Shown here: in pieces, positions 52,972 to 61,392 of the stretch | Layout: each line of letters begins with the position of its first letter | Position numbering within the stretch: position 1 is the first letter of the stretch | Assembly (NCBI GenBank): GCA_005116835.1 | Contig: SWDM01000022.1 | Span: 62,001 to 126,000 of the forward strand | DNA length: 64,000 nt | Origin: Nitrospira sp. | GTDB taxonomy: Bacteria; Nitrospirota; Nitrospiria; Nitrospirales; Nitrospiraceae | Direction: 5' to 3' | Notes under the pieces: generated by a model | Databases searched by the model: none | The model's input: only the letters and a program-made list of their open reading frames with translations | Told to the model about the DNA's origin: nothing | Translations under genes and position numbers: made by a program

Positions 52972-53106
52972 CGTCCTGTGCCCTCTCACCGGTGTGAAGC
53001 GTCGTTCGTGAAGCGTATTTCGTTTCGGAGTCGGATGCGTTATGTTTCGTGCCTGCTTCCAGCGCTTCACGCTTCACTCTAAGCCGCGCTTCACGCGGAA
53101 GTTGTC

Positions 53107-53739
53107 TCACGCCGACTTGGCACTCCGAGGTTGGATGAATTCGGTGGCGACCAGAGCAAGATCTTCCTGCAGCCCTATCATGATCAAGATATCGTTGAGG
53201 CGGAGTTGAAGGGCATTGTCTGGCGGCACCAAAAATGGCCCGCGAAGCACCGTCACCAGGCGCACCGACACAGGCCATGAGATATCAGCCAACATCTTTC
53301 CCTGGATGGGTGACCCATTGGCAACCGGGAACCGTTCGATGGCTGCCGCACGGAGACTCAGATCCTGCTGTAAGGTTAGGAGTTCATGGTGGATCGTCTC
53401 CAGTTTGATCTCTCGAATATGGTTATCGACACTGAGGAGGGTCCGTTTTAGATGCTGAACCCGATCGGTGGCCTGGCCAAGGAGGTCTCCTAATTCTTGG
53501 GAGGGTAGTGCCGACTCATGGCTCAATGAAGGACGCTTGGCGCAGAACGTAACGATCTGACGGCCGAGTTCGCCATGAACCTGATCGATCTGACTCAGCA
53601 AACCCGAAGCTTGGGTGTGTAAACGAACGACTTGCGCCTTGCGATTGGCTCGTTCAGCCACGGCAAGGATGGTTTCATAAACGGCGCTCGTCGTAATTGT
53701 CAGTTCCTGTTGGAGCCGGCCAAGCAGTTCAAGGGACAT
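53107..53739 (-). CDS. helical protein with a C-terminal TrkA-C-like domain
   Basis: 210-residue cytosolic protein. Residues 1-135 form an alpha-helical region with heptad-like stretches (RLQQELTITTSAVYETILAV, RVQHLKRTLLSVDNHIREIK). The last 60 or so residues (VRLVTVLRGPFLVPPDNALQ, LRLNDILIMIGLQEDLALVA) fit the RCK C-terminal (TrkA-C) pattern found in potassium-transport regulators, which binds small ligands. No NAD-binding RCK-N domain or transporter is nearby. It is upstream of degP in the same orientation, with a 135-bp gap. The assignment is by eye and moderate. Confidence 0.62.
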   Translation of the reverse strand: MSLELLGRLQQELTITTSAVYETILAVAERANRKAQVVRLHTQASGLLSQIDQVHGELGRQIVTFCAKRPSLSHESALPSQELGDLLGQATDRVQHLKRTLLSVDNHIREIKLETIHHELLTLQQDLSLRAAAIERFPVANGSPIQGKMLADISWPVSVRLVTVLRGPFLVPPDNALQLRLNDILIMIGLQEDLALVATEFIQPRSAKSA

Positions 53740-54119
53740 AAATCAGAATCGCCTCATGTCTGATAAGAAGGATTATGTAAACTCATAGATTAATCTTAAT
53801 ATAACCACTCCACACTACCCTCGTAGATCAAAGATTTCAACGGAGTGATTGGAATCAGCAAGTGTTCAGCTCGTTTCACTCATCGAGCTATGGACAGGAA
53901 CTCTCTTCGATCAGTGTTCCCTCTTGTTAGGCAAGGCAAAATCTACATGACGTAAAGAGCGAGGCATGTAACTGTTCATTTTGTAAAATAAACTATCGAG
54001 AAATGTCTCATGTCTTACTTTAGCAATTCGCTTGAGACCGTTGCTACTTATGTCAGCGCCTCTTCCTGCTCCAGCCGTTCATCATGCATTATGGATCACT
54101 CAACATTCATACCATCCCC
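53740..54119. other. intergenic region, AT-rich
   Basis: About 380 bp of lower GC than its surroundings between the TrkA-C-like gene and the ABC remnant. It contains no gene or repeat I can support, and likely holds the promoter of the TrkA-C-like gene. Confidence 0.45.
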
Positions 54120-55166
54120 TTACCCTTTTACCGTTCCCCTCTCAGGAATCACCTCCGGATATCCATCCTGATGTGCCTGCAGACGAGCATAAAAACCCTT
54201 TTGCCATAATAATTCCTCGTGTGAGCCCTGCTCGATAATCTCGCCTTTCTCGATCACATAAATCCGGTGAGCCGGGCGCACCGTGCTCAGGCGGTGGGCA
54301 ATGACAAAGACCGTGCGCCCGCTGCTGATCAGCGCCATGTTGTGTTGAATGATGGCTTCCGACTCGTAGTCCAAGGCACTCGTCGCTTCGTCAAAAATAA
54401 GAATGCGCGGATTGGCCACCAAGGCCCGGGCGATCGCGATCCGCTGACGCTGGCCGCCCGACAGCGAGCAGCCGTGCTCCCCAACCAGCGTGTCGTAGCC
54501 GTCCGCCAATTCCAGAATGAACTCATGCGCGCCGGCCAGCTTGGCCGCCTGCATGACCTGCTCCATCGCGAGCCCCGGATCGGCCAGCGCAATGTTGTCG
54601 CGGACGGATTGGTTGAACAGAAAGTTTTCTTGCAGCACGACGCCCACCTGCCGGCGCAACCAGGCCGGATCGACTTGCGCCAGATCCACGCCGTCCACGA
54701 GAATGCGCCCCCGTTCCGGGACATACAGCCGCTGAATCAACTTCGCGATGGTACTCTTGCCCGAGCCCGATCGCCCGACGATACCAATGACCTGTCCTGG
54801 CGCGACCGAGAACGAGACCTTCCGCAGGACTTCCGTGCCATCCGGGCGATAGCGAAACGTCACCGCCTCGAACACGACGTGCCCGGCCACTTGGGGCAGC
54901 GTCGTCCGGTTCGGATTGTAGGAGGGTTCCGGCTGCGTGTTGAGCACATCGCCCAAGCGCTGCACCGACACGCCCACCTGTTGAAACTCCTGCCAGAGAT
55001 TGACCATCCGCAGCAACGGCCCTGTGACCTGGGCCGCCAGCATATTGAAGGCGATCAACTGGCCGATACTCAGACTCCCGTCGATGACCCGATAGGCTCC
55101 CACCCACAGGATGGCCACTGTCGGCGAATCCAAAATGGGGACTGGCGGCTGTCGGGGATCCAACAA
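54120..55166 (-). pseudogene. type I secretion ABC transporter remnant, 3' half
   Basis: 348 codons of an HlyB/PrtD-like ABC permease-ATPase. What remains is the last membrane segments ([20 protein letters not shown]) plus a complete ATPase domain: Walker [11 protein letters not shown]-loop [12 protein letters not shown], signature [15 protein letters not shown], Walker [13 protein letters not shown] and the H-loop AHRLST. The N-terminal peptidase-like domain and most membrane helices are missing. The first codons (MLDPRQPP) do not belong to the family and start beside repeat A5, so the gene appears cut at the repeat. No membrane-fusion or outer-membrane partner is nearby. Confidence 0.85.
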
Positions 55167-55168
55167 TA

Positions 55169-55396
55169 GGAGGGGAAGGAGGCTGATGATCTTCTGTGCT
55201 CGCGCAACGCGCAGCCGCGGAAGCCCCTCGCCCGGGGTAATGGCACGTCTCGGCGTGCCAGTGGGTGGGCGGGTGAGAAAGCTGCGCGCAGTGGAAGATC
55301 AATCAGCCCCCATCCCTGAAGAGAGAACGAGCGAGCTTGGAGGGGGGAAGGGGAGCGGCCAGGTGCCCTTCTTGCTCGCAGAACGCGCACGATAGG
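55169..55396. repeat. family A hairpin repeat, copy A5, with an inserted segment
   Basis: Arms AGGGGAAGGAGGCTGATGATC and GATCAATCAGCCCCCATCCCT; the core CGCGCAACGCGC is interrupted by an extra hairpin-rich segment (GGCACGTCTCGGCGTGCC). The tail GAGAGAACGAGCGAGCTTGG and the downstream fragment GTGCCCTTCTTGCTCGC recur in other copies. It abuts the truncated ABC gene. Confidence 0.82.
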
Positions 55397-55604
55397 AATG
55401 TGCACATTCAATGCGCCACCCTGAGATAGCCAAAGTTGACTCGGGAAGAGTACAGACCCGTTCTTTTTTTGTCCTCAAATGCTCACCATCCATACCTCTC
55501 CGTAAATACATCCATTTCGACTTTCTGCTCATTGACTTGTTAGAACAAAGACAGGGCTTTTCTGTGGTGTACCTGAGTACCTTCCTACCAGTGAGAGAAC
55601 GAAC

Positions 55605-56348
55605 ATGGACGTGCCAATACTGCGCGAACAGGTTGAGCGAAACATTCTGTTGATCCGTGGACACCGAGTAATGCTGGATACGGATCTCGCAATTCTGTAT
55701 GGAGTTCTTCCAAAAAGGCTTAACGAACAAGTTCAACGCAACAAGAAGAGATTTCCTTCAGACTTCATGTTCCAGTTGATGCCTAAAGAAGTCGAACGTT
55801 TAAGGTCGCAATTTGCGACCTTAAAGACAGGTCGTGGAGAACACAGCAAATATCGTCCCTATGCCTTTACCGAACAGGGGGTCGCGATGCTCTCAAGCGT
55901 GCTGCATAGCGAGCGCGCCATCCAAGTTAATATTGCCATCATGCGAGCGTTCGTTAAGCTTCGAGAGATGATCGGCTCAAATAAGGGACTTTCTCGACGC
56001 CTCAATGAATTGGAAAAGAAATACGAGGGAGCGACCAGGTGCCCTCCTTGCTCGCAGAACGCGCGGCCTAGGAAGGCCCTCGTTCGATGCGCGCAGTCGA
56101 GGGCAACCTTGGCCACTCCCCTATGGAGAGGTAGAGAAAGGACACGGACGGGAGAACACCCAAGTTGGTCCTGTACTCCCGGAACAGAGAATGGACTGGA
56201 GCCTGATGATCTTCTGTGCTCGCGCAACGCGCGGTCTAAGAAGACCCTCGTTGGACGCGCACACATTAGGAAACCGCAAGGGCGCCCCTCCAGTACTAGA
56301 GGAAGAGGATACTTGGAGTGTTTGGCAGACAGCCACACATGGGCATAG
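55605..56348 (+). CDS. ORF6N-domain protein with its 3' end replaced by family A repeats
   Basis: The first 140 residues are an ORF6N (KilA-N-related, phage-type DNA-binding) domain: LLIRGHRVMLDTDLAILYGV, NEQVQRNKKRFPSDFMFQL, YAFTEQGVAMLSSVLHSERA, MRAFVKLREMI and NELEKKYE. After that the frame runs into repeats A6 and A7 (from about 56027) and encodes a Cys/Arg/Thr-rich tail with no family similarity, so the native C-terminus is lost. ORF6N proteins act as phage or plasmid regulators. The domain itself is intact, so a truncated product may still be made. Confidence 0.78.
   Translation: MDVPILREQVERNILLIRGHRVMLDTDLAILYGVLPKRLNEQVQRNKKRFPSDFMFQLMPKEVERLRSQFATLKTGRGEHSKYRPYAFTEQGVAMLSSVLHSERAIQVNIAIMRAFVKLREMIGSNKGLSRRLNELEKKYEGATRCPPCSQNARPRKALVRCAQSRATLATPLWRGRERTRTGEHPSWSCTPGTENGLEPDDLLCSRNARSKKTLVGRAHIRKPQGRPSSTRGRGYLECLADSHTWA
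56027..56120. repeat. family A hairpin repeat, copy A6, inside the ORF6N reading frame
   Basis: GGGAGCGACCAGGTGCCCTC at the left pairs with GAGGGCAACCTTGGCCACTCCC at the right, around AGAACGCGCGGCCTAGGAAG. The arms are unlike A1 or A4 but complementary to each other. Confidence 0.8.
56191..56270. repeat. family A repeat, copy A7, with a compensated core stem
   Basis: The core stem reads GGTCT-AAGA-AGACC where other copies have GGCCT-GAGA-AGGCC, a paired C:G to T:A change. The left part GCCTGATGATCTTCTGTGCT matches A1; the right arm is degenerate. Confidence 0.8.
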
Positions 56349-56690
56349 ATCAGTTATCTATGAAAACGCAGAATGTCCCTGTTTCTTCCTCTCCATTGAT
56401 TCTAAGTCCTGTGATTATGGTTGAGCATACATTTCTTTCCACTTGTTCTTTCGTATATCGCCTGAACGTCATTAGTCTCCACCAATCAATACCAACACCC
56501 TCCCACCGTAACCCTTGGGCCAGGAATTTCACCGTAACGGTACCGAACCCAGGATAATCGAGGGGGAGTATCAGCATGACATACCATTAGAGGAACTTAG
56601 GGGGGTCATGTTACACTGCACTCCATGGTCAGCAGGGCACAAGAACAAACCTAGACAGGCATTACCTGGGAAAGCACACAGACGGGAAGC
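56349..56690. other. intergenic region, AT-rich, no gene seen
   Basis: About 340 bp between the ORF6N frame and rpsU. It contains no supportable frame with a ribosome binding site and probably includes the rpsU promoter. Confidence 0.45.
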
Positions 56691-56885
56691 ATGGAAATCA
56701 AAGTCTTCAATAATAATGTCGAGAAAGCCCTCAAAATTGCCAAGAAGAAACTTGCAGGAGAAGGACTCTTCCGCGAACTGAAGCGGCGGCGTTTTTATGA
56801 AAAGCCGAGTGTCAGGAAGAAATCAAAACAACTAGAGGCGAAACGGCGGCGTAACAAGTTGTTGGCGAAGCGTAATCCAGAGTGA
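56691..56885 (+). CDS. rpsU: small ribosomal subunit protein bS21
   Basis: 64-residue basic protein matching bS21: the N-terminus MEIKVFNNNVEKALKIAKKK, then GLFRELKRRRFYEKPSVRKK and an extended Lys/Arg-rich tail (KRRRNKLLAKRNP). bS21 assists translation initiation near the 3' end of 16S rRNA. The start has a GGGAAG element close upstream. It is a lone gene, whereas in many proteobacteria rpsU precedes dnaG and rpoD; neither is seen here. Confidence 0.94.
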   Translation: MEIKVFNNNVEKALKIAKKKLAGEGLFRELKRRRFYEKPSVRKKSKQLEAKRRRNKLLAKRNPE

Positions 56886-57119
56886 GCGTCCTTCCACGGG
56901 CTTGCCCACTTGGTTGATCCCCACTCTTGCCTGCAGAATGGAGGTCAGGCGTGAGTTTTGACTTATTTATGTGAGAAAGAGATGGAATGGTTGCCTGACC
57001 TTGCACCTGACCAACCCTATGGCAGCCTACATGAGCAAGGTCGGTGTAGGTAACCAACCGATCCTACCCCTAAGCCGTCTACACTAATCCCGTGACCCTG
57101 TCGTAAGCAGTTCCTTCTG

Positions 57120-57318
57120 GCGCGAGGGGGAGCGGGTCGGCACCCGTTGTCGGAAGGGCGGGGCCCCACCGAGGCATGACCGAAATGAAAAGCCGGAACT
57201 GACCAAAGTACCGCGATCACATGATCGCGGCTGCGGGAATTCCGGAAGGATTCCACGAGGTCACGCCCGGAAGGGTCGCCCCGGGAGACGCGGGTGCTGA
57301 CCCGCTCCCCCCTCGCGC
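57120..57318. ncRNA. 199-bp rod-like palindromic element, candidate structured RNA
   Basis: Four nested stems share one centre near 57220: outer arms 57120-57146 and 57291-57318 (GCGCGAGGGGGAGCGGGTC against GACCCGCTCCCCCCTCGCGC), GGCATGACC with GGTCACGCC, CCGGAA with TTCCGG, and an apical CCGCGATCA / TGATCGCGG. The unpaired inner regions give a 6S-like rod topology, but no 6S or other family signature is recognised. It could also be a transposon-derived palindrome. Strand unknown. Confidence 0.5.
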
Positions 57319-57705
57319 ACGGCGAAACAGAGAGGCCGGGAATCTTTTACAATTGTTCAACCTGAAAACCTGCCCTAATGCCCTACCCTACTCCGATTTG
57401 CTCCTTGCACCACACCCGTAACCCCTCACGCCTCGCGCAACGGTCCGCCGATTCTCTTGACGTCCCATTCCTCACTGCTCATTCCAACCATTCCAAATTA
57501 ATCATTCAACATTAAACATTTCACCACCCTGTCCCTCACGCCTGACACTTCACACCATTTTTATTTTGAGGGGTTCCTGAGGCGCATCATGTCATCGGCA
57601 GGATAAATGCCGCGGGCAACTGCGCCCCCCCGGCTCGGTGGTTGCTTTCCAAATAAATTAAGAATACTGTTCCCGAAACTCGCCTTCAATGCTCGGGAAT
57701 AGATC
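57319..57705. other. intergenic region, A/C-rich
   Basis: About 390 bp with pyrimidine-rich short direct repeats (TCACGCCT, CATTCCAACCATTCCA) near 57420-57560 that resemble the complement of family F. No gene could be supported. It likely carries the promoter of the membrane protein gene. Confidence 0.45.
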
Positions 57706-58500
57706 ATGGCCGTTCACAAACTCATGCCCATGCCTATCTTGGAGTGGTGTAAGAAACCCAAAGTTATAGCAGCGGTTGTTTGCGCAGGATTTGCATCAGG
57801 CACATTCGTTCCCTATCTCGTGTTCGGTTCTGCTCCGGATGATCCCAGCTGTGGACGATTCGACTACAACAGAAAGTGCGATCTCTCGCCGACTCTTTTC
57901 CTGATTGTGGATTTAATTATCGGCGTTCTCTTGGCTGTATTCTTTCACTATTTGTCAAAACGTAATCAAATACGGTTAGATCAAATCATCGAGTCTCAGG
58001 AAGCACTGAGAAATAAACGGATGGATTATGCTGCCAAACATCTGAAGCAGCTCTTTCACCTCACGCTTTTCACGATGAGCGTCACGAAACGATCGATTAC
58101 TCACTACAACTTAACCGTGGGATTGAAGGATGACGAAAAGCCAATGTGGATGCAGTCGGTGACGCTCTCTGAGCTCAGGAGAGACGAAGCGAAATTGGGC
58201 CGCGTGTTGCAATCAGTGAGAAGTATCCTCACCGCCGCAAACGATGTGCTCGACCCTGACATGGTGAACAGGGTCGACGGTGTGTGTAACTATCTTGGCG
58301 AAATATCTGTAGAGCAAAAAGCGGACGGGACGATGGAATTCCCCAAATATGATGTGTGCAGGATGAAAGTGGGGTACTTGATCGAGCTGCTTCAAACCTA
58401 TTCCCGTGAGACCCGTTCGTTCAAAGACATCGTCGAAGAAACATATAGAACTTCTACCGTTGAGTCTGAACCTGATCTGGCAGAGGAGGTAAAACACTAA
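57706..58500 (+). CDS. membrane protein of unknown function with a cytosolic helical domain
   Basis: 264 residues. Two membrane helices (VIAAVVCAGFASGTFVPYLV and TLFLIVDLIIGVLLAVFFHYL) flank a short Cys-containing loop (DPSCGRFDYNRKCD). The remaining 190 residues are helical and polar (RNQIRLDQIIESQEALRNKR; HLTLFTMSVTKRSI). No family recognised. The stop codon is directly followed by the ATG of the next gene with no spacer, so the two are co-expressed. Base composition is lower in GC than the surrounding housekeeping genes, hinting at acquisition. Confidence 0.7.
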   Translation: MAVHKLMPMPILEWCKKPKVIAAVVCAGFASGTFVPYLVFGSAPDDPSCGRFDYNRKCDLSPTLFLIVDLIIGVLLAVFFHYLSKRNQIRLDQIIESQEALRNKRMDYAAKHLKQLFHLTLFTMSVTKRSITHYNLTVGLKDDEKPMWMQSVTLSELRRDEAKLGRVLQSVRSILTAANDVLDPDMVNRVDGVCNYLGEISVEQKADGTMEFPKYDVCRMKVGYLIELLQTYSRETRSFKDIVEETYRTSTVESEPDLAEEVKH

Positions 58501-59007
58501 ATGGCACCACGTGATGACAATGAGCGGGCTCTAGGCGGTCGTGACTACAGAAAGGCATTCGGTCAATTTTCATCCAATAAAACTCAAAGAATTTCGACCT
58601 TGAAACCAGTCGAGGTTCTATTCGACGCGCAATCAGATGCCGGTGGAAACGTCCATACGATAGATTTTGACAAAGGCGATATCATCATCAAACAGTCCGG
58701 CATGTACCTGATCATCGCAGGTCCGCAGGTCGGTAAGGTAAGGGGCGCGAGCCCCCGGTGGATCGATCTTTGGCTCAGGGTGAATAACATCGATGTGCCG
58801 AATTCGAACATACGGGCTGTGTTAATCGATCCCGAGGAAAAGACCGTTGCCATCATGAACTCCGTGTTGCCTCTCAATCGAGGCGATACACTGAATATTG
58901 TCATGGCAGCGGAGACCATTGAGGAAGGCATGGGACTCGAGGCGATTGCACCGGATGGTGAACCGACAATCCCGAGTATCATCGTCACAGTCGTACAGTT
59001 GGATTGA
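58501..59007 (+). CDS. C1q/TNF-like jelly-roll domain protein
   Basis: 168 residues with no signal peptide. After a polar N-terminus, residues 40-168 read as a jelly-roll trimer-type domain: IDFDKGDIIIKQSGMYLII, DLWLRVNNIDVPNSNIRAVL, VLPLNRGDTLNIVMAAE and a terminal IPSIIVTVVQLD. The pattern fits bacterial C1q/BclA-like domains, which are usually extracellular and sticky; here no export signal is visible. It is translationally adjacent to the membrane protein gene upstream and is likely its partner. The domain call is by pattern only. Confidence 0.6.
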   Translation: MAPRDDNERALGGRDYRKAFGQFSSNKTQRISTLKPVEVLFDAQSDAGGNVHTIDFDKGDIIIKQSGMYLIIAGPQVGKVRGASPRWIDLWLRVNNIDVPNSNIRAVLIDPEEKTVAIMNSVLPLNRGDTLNIVMAAETIEEGMGLEAIAPDGEPTIPSIIVTVVQLD

Positions 59008-59242
59008 AGTCTACACCGTCGCCTCGGTTGGCTATCTACTCTGTGTGAGACTGTGAGGGCCAACCAAGGCGTCGGGAAGGGTTTCTGCATTTTGTTTCTT
59101 GCACCGCACCCTACCCCCTTACGCCAGACTATTCACCCATATCGCGCCTCACTCCATTCCTACTCCATCAACGCTCAAGAATAAGCTGAAAAAGACCGAT
59201 CATTAGTATTGAAAGCACCCGACCAACCTCTTTGGAGTGAAC

Positions 59243-59884
59243 ATGCTGACAGCTATCGGCGATGTGATGCGGCGCGTGTACGAACGAGGTTGGATTACGA
59301 CAAGAGACGGGAACATCAGTATGCGAAAGCGCGAGGGGAAGTTTCTCTACATTACCCCCTCAGGCTGGCGAAAGACCATTGTGCATCCGGAGCATGTCGT
59401 GCGGATCGAGATTGTACGCGAGTCCTCGACAGGCGAACAGACTCTGAAGATCCGGGAGGGTCAGCACCCGTCAGGAGAGCTGTGGATGCACTGGAACTTA
59501 CAGCAAGTGGGAAGAAAAACCAGAACGGTCGTGCATGTCCATTCCACTCACATCGTAGCCGCCATCTATGCCGGCATTGATTTGCAGGCCATCAGCGCAG
59601 AATTCCCCGAGATCTCGCGCTATACCAGAGTGGGACCGACGGTGTCGGCCTTGCCGGCCCTATCCCGTGAACTCGCGGACGCGACGGCTGAATGTCTTGG
59701 CCTCGGCAAGGACGGGGCTCTGGCCTTCGATATCGTGGGCCAGGCCAACCACGGCGTCTGCGCAGTCGCAACGGACCCATGGTCCGCCTATGAACATATC
59801 GAGCGACTCGACCACATTTGCGAGATTGTCCTCAAGAGCGGTCTTGGCAGATCTGCTCATCTGGCTAGATCCCTGGCAGCTTAG
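59243..59884 (+). CDS. class II aldolase/adducin family protein
   Basis: 213 residues of the zinc-dependent class II aldolase fold. It has the phosphate/substrate loop TTRDGNIS (21-28) and ITPSGW, the acidic catalytic-type residue in HPSGELWMHW, zinc-ligand His residues in VVHVHSTHIVA and a later His in ANHGVCA and the ERLDHICEI helix. Family members act on phosphorylated or free sugars such as L-fuculose or ribulose compounds. The substrate here is unknown and no other sugar gene is adjacent. The ATG at 59243 with TTTGGAG upstream is preferred over the GTG two codons before. Confidence 0.85.
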   Translation: MLTAIGDVMRRVYERGWITTRDGNISMRKREGKFLYITPSGWRKTIVHPEHVVRIEIVRESSTGEQTLKIREGQHPSGELWMHWNLQQVGRKTRTVVHVHSTHIVAAIYAGIDLQAISAEFPEISRYTRVGPTVSALPALSRELADATAECLGLGKDGALAFDIVGQANHGVCAVATDPWSAYEHIERLDHICEIVLKSGLGRSAHLARSLAA

Positions 59885-59965
59885 AAAATCCTTTTCTCCG
59901 ATACAATTCACCACTTACAACTTACCCCTCACGCCTTACCCCTTACCCTTCACTGAAATCGCCCC

Positions 59966-60379
59966 TCACACCTGACGTTTCACCTTCCGCTGCGCGGAGA
60001 GGAAAGAGGAGACCTTGTCCCGTACTGTTTCAGAGAGCATCAACAGGGTAGCAATGCCGATGCCGATCCCATCCACCACCAAATCCTCAACCGAAGCTTG
60101 CCGGCCATGAATCGATCCTTGTAACACTTCAGTCCAGAGACCGAAGACAAGCGCCGCAGCTGCTGCGACCGGAAACGCATATGACGAAGGCCACCCGCGA
60201 CGTTTCAGCAAGAGAATCAGCAGCACAGCCAAGATTCCATAGGCCGGCGCATGAGCCAAATCCCAAAGACCGCTCGGCATCAACGACATCAATTTTCCGA
60301 CAACACCGTCCCCCGGCACGATTATCGCGCCGAAATAGAGCAGGCCCATGTAGCCCAGCACAACAATTCCGAACCCCAC
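59966..60379 (-). CDS. VanZ-like membrane protein, copy 1
   Basis: 137-residue protein with about four membrane helices (LGYMGLLYFGAIIVPG, LAHAPAYGILAVLLILLL, FPVAAAAALVFGLWTEVLQ, DLVVDGIGIGIATLLML) and the VanZ-like signature HAPAYGIL and EVLQ..IHGRQASVEDLVVDGIG. VanZ-like proteins have no settled function; VanZ itself gives low teicoplanin resistance. GTG start with GGGAGG five bases upstream. It is a paralog of the gene at 60571, in the same direction. Confidence 0.85.
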   Translation of the reverse strand: MGFGIVVLGYMGLLYFGAIIVPGDGVVGKLMSLMPSGLWDLAHAPAYGILAVLLILLLKRRGWPSSYAFPVAAAAALVFGLWTEVLQGSIHGRQASVEDLVVDGIGIGIATLLMLSETVRDKVSSFLSAQRKVKRQV

Positions 60380-60482
60380 GATTCCTCCCAGCGCAACTTA
60401 CTCATCGCAGATTCGGTGTATGAGACAGGTCTGGCGATTTCAGACCAAGCTCTGAGATCAAGAGCGCGTTCGTCTGGTCACT

Positions 60483-60546
60483 CAGGTTTATCTCATCTAT
60501 CCGATTTTTCCGGTTTGTGTGGTTTGAAAAAAAACAATATGAACCG
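60483..60546. repeat. family D repeat, degenerate copy D7
   Basis: G/T-rich tract (TTTATCTCATCTATCC, then GGTTTGTGTGGTTTG) followed by only a short A-rich stretch, so one arm is largely lost. It lies between the two VanZ-like genes. Confidence 0.55.
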
Positions 60547-60570
60547 GCGCGCCTGTTGGCTGGAGAGCAA

Positions 60571-61014
60571 TCAAGACCATAAACAGGTTGAGGCAATCCT
60601 GTTTCGTACCGCAGTAGAGAGCATCAATACCGAGGCGACCGCGATTCCGATCGCATCCACCACCAGATCATCGGCGCTCGTTTCCCTGCCTTGAACCGAT
60701 CCTTGAAACACTTCGGTCCAGAGACCGAAGACCAGAGCCGCAGCTGCTGCGACTGAAATGGCGTAAGTCAACGGCCAAGCACGGTACAGGAGACCGCGGA
60801 TCAGTAATAGGGCCAAGATTCCATAGCCAGGGGCATGGGCCCAATCCAAGAAATTATCTGGCAATTGCGACATCAGCTGTCCAGAAAGACCGATTCCCGG
60901 AATAACCATCGCCCCGAAATAGAGCAGACCCATGTAGCCCAGCACGATTCCAATTGCCAAGATCACCCCCCAGGACTCTACGGTAAAACTGGTACGAGAG
61001 AGTGAACATTCCAT
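60571..61014 (-). CDS. VanZ-like membrane protein, copy 2
   Basis: 147 residues from the ATG at 61014. The same helix order as copy 1 (IGIVLGYMGLLYFGAMVIPG, WAHAPGYGILALLLI, VFGLWTEVFQGSVQG, DDLVVDAIGIAVASVLML) identifies a recent tandem paralog. The two differ mainly in the second loop and at the termini. Function unknown; a TTG three codons upstream is possible. Both copies are isolated by repeats and could be co-transcribed. Confidence 0.83.
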   Translation of the reverse strand: MECSLSRTSFTVESWGVILAIGIVLGYMGLLYFGAMVIPGIGLSGQLMSQLPDNFLDWAHAPGYGILALLLIRGLLYRAWPLTYAISVAAAAALVFGLWTEVFQGSVQGRETSADDLVVDAIGIAVASVLMLSTAVRNRIASTCLWS

Positions 61015-61277
61015 TGCCCCCAATCAAGTTTCAGGACAACAGGAAAATGACGCACAAGCCTTGCGAGGATACTAGTCTTGAAGGGGGGATACTATTGGGC
61101 GTTAGTAGGGGGAGGAACAGGTGTAGGCCCTCACTGTCCTTACAAGCCGACAAGAATATAGAGAACAGATGCGGAGGTCGAACCAGCACATTCCCTTCGT
61201 GGGCGTTCCGCGAGCAGGAGGACGACCAAGCCGTGCTACCCAGTTCCATCCAAACTCGCTGATACTTCTACTACAAG

Positions 61278-61390
61278 GGGAGGCCCGATTGGTCTCCTAC
61301 TGCGCTCGTCCAACGAGGGCCTTCTGAGGCCGCGCGTTGCGCGAGCACCGATATCAATATTCCCTCTAAGCTCGCTCGTTTATCTCCCCA
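61278..61390. repeat. family A hairpin repeat, copy A8, reversed
   Basis: The core appears in reverse complement (TCCAACGAGGGCC, TTCTGAGGCCGCGCGTTGCG) with the tail AAGCTCGCTCGTTTATCTCC. Its outer arms pair only weakly. Confidence 0.7.
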
Positions 61391-61392
61391 AG

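Noticed and set aside
57120-57318. Palindrome as an attC site or 6S RNA
   Set aside because: The attC core sites were not seen, and the 6S identity rests only on rod-like topology; it is left unnamed.
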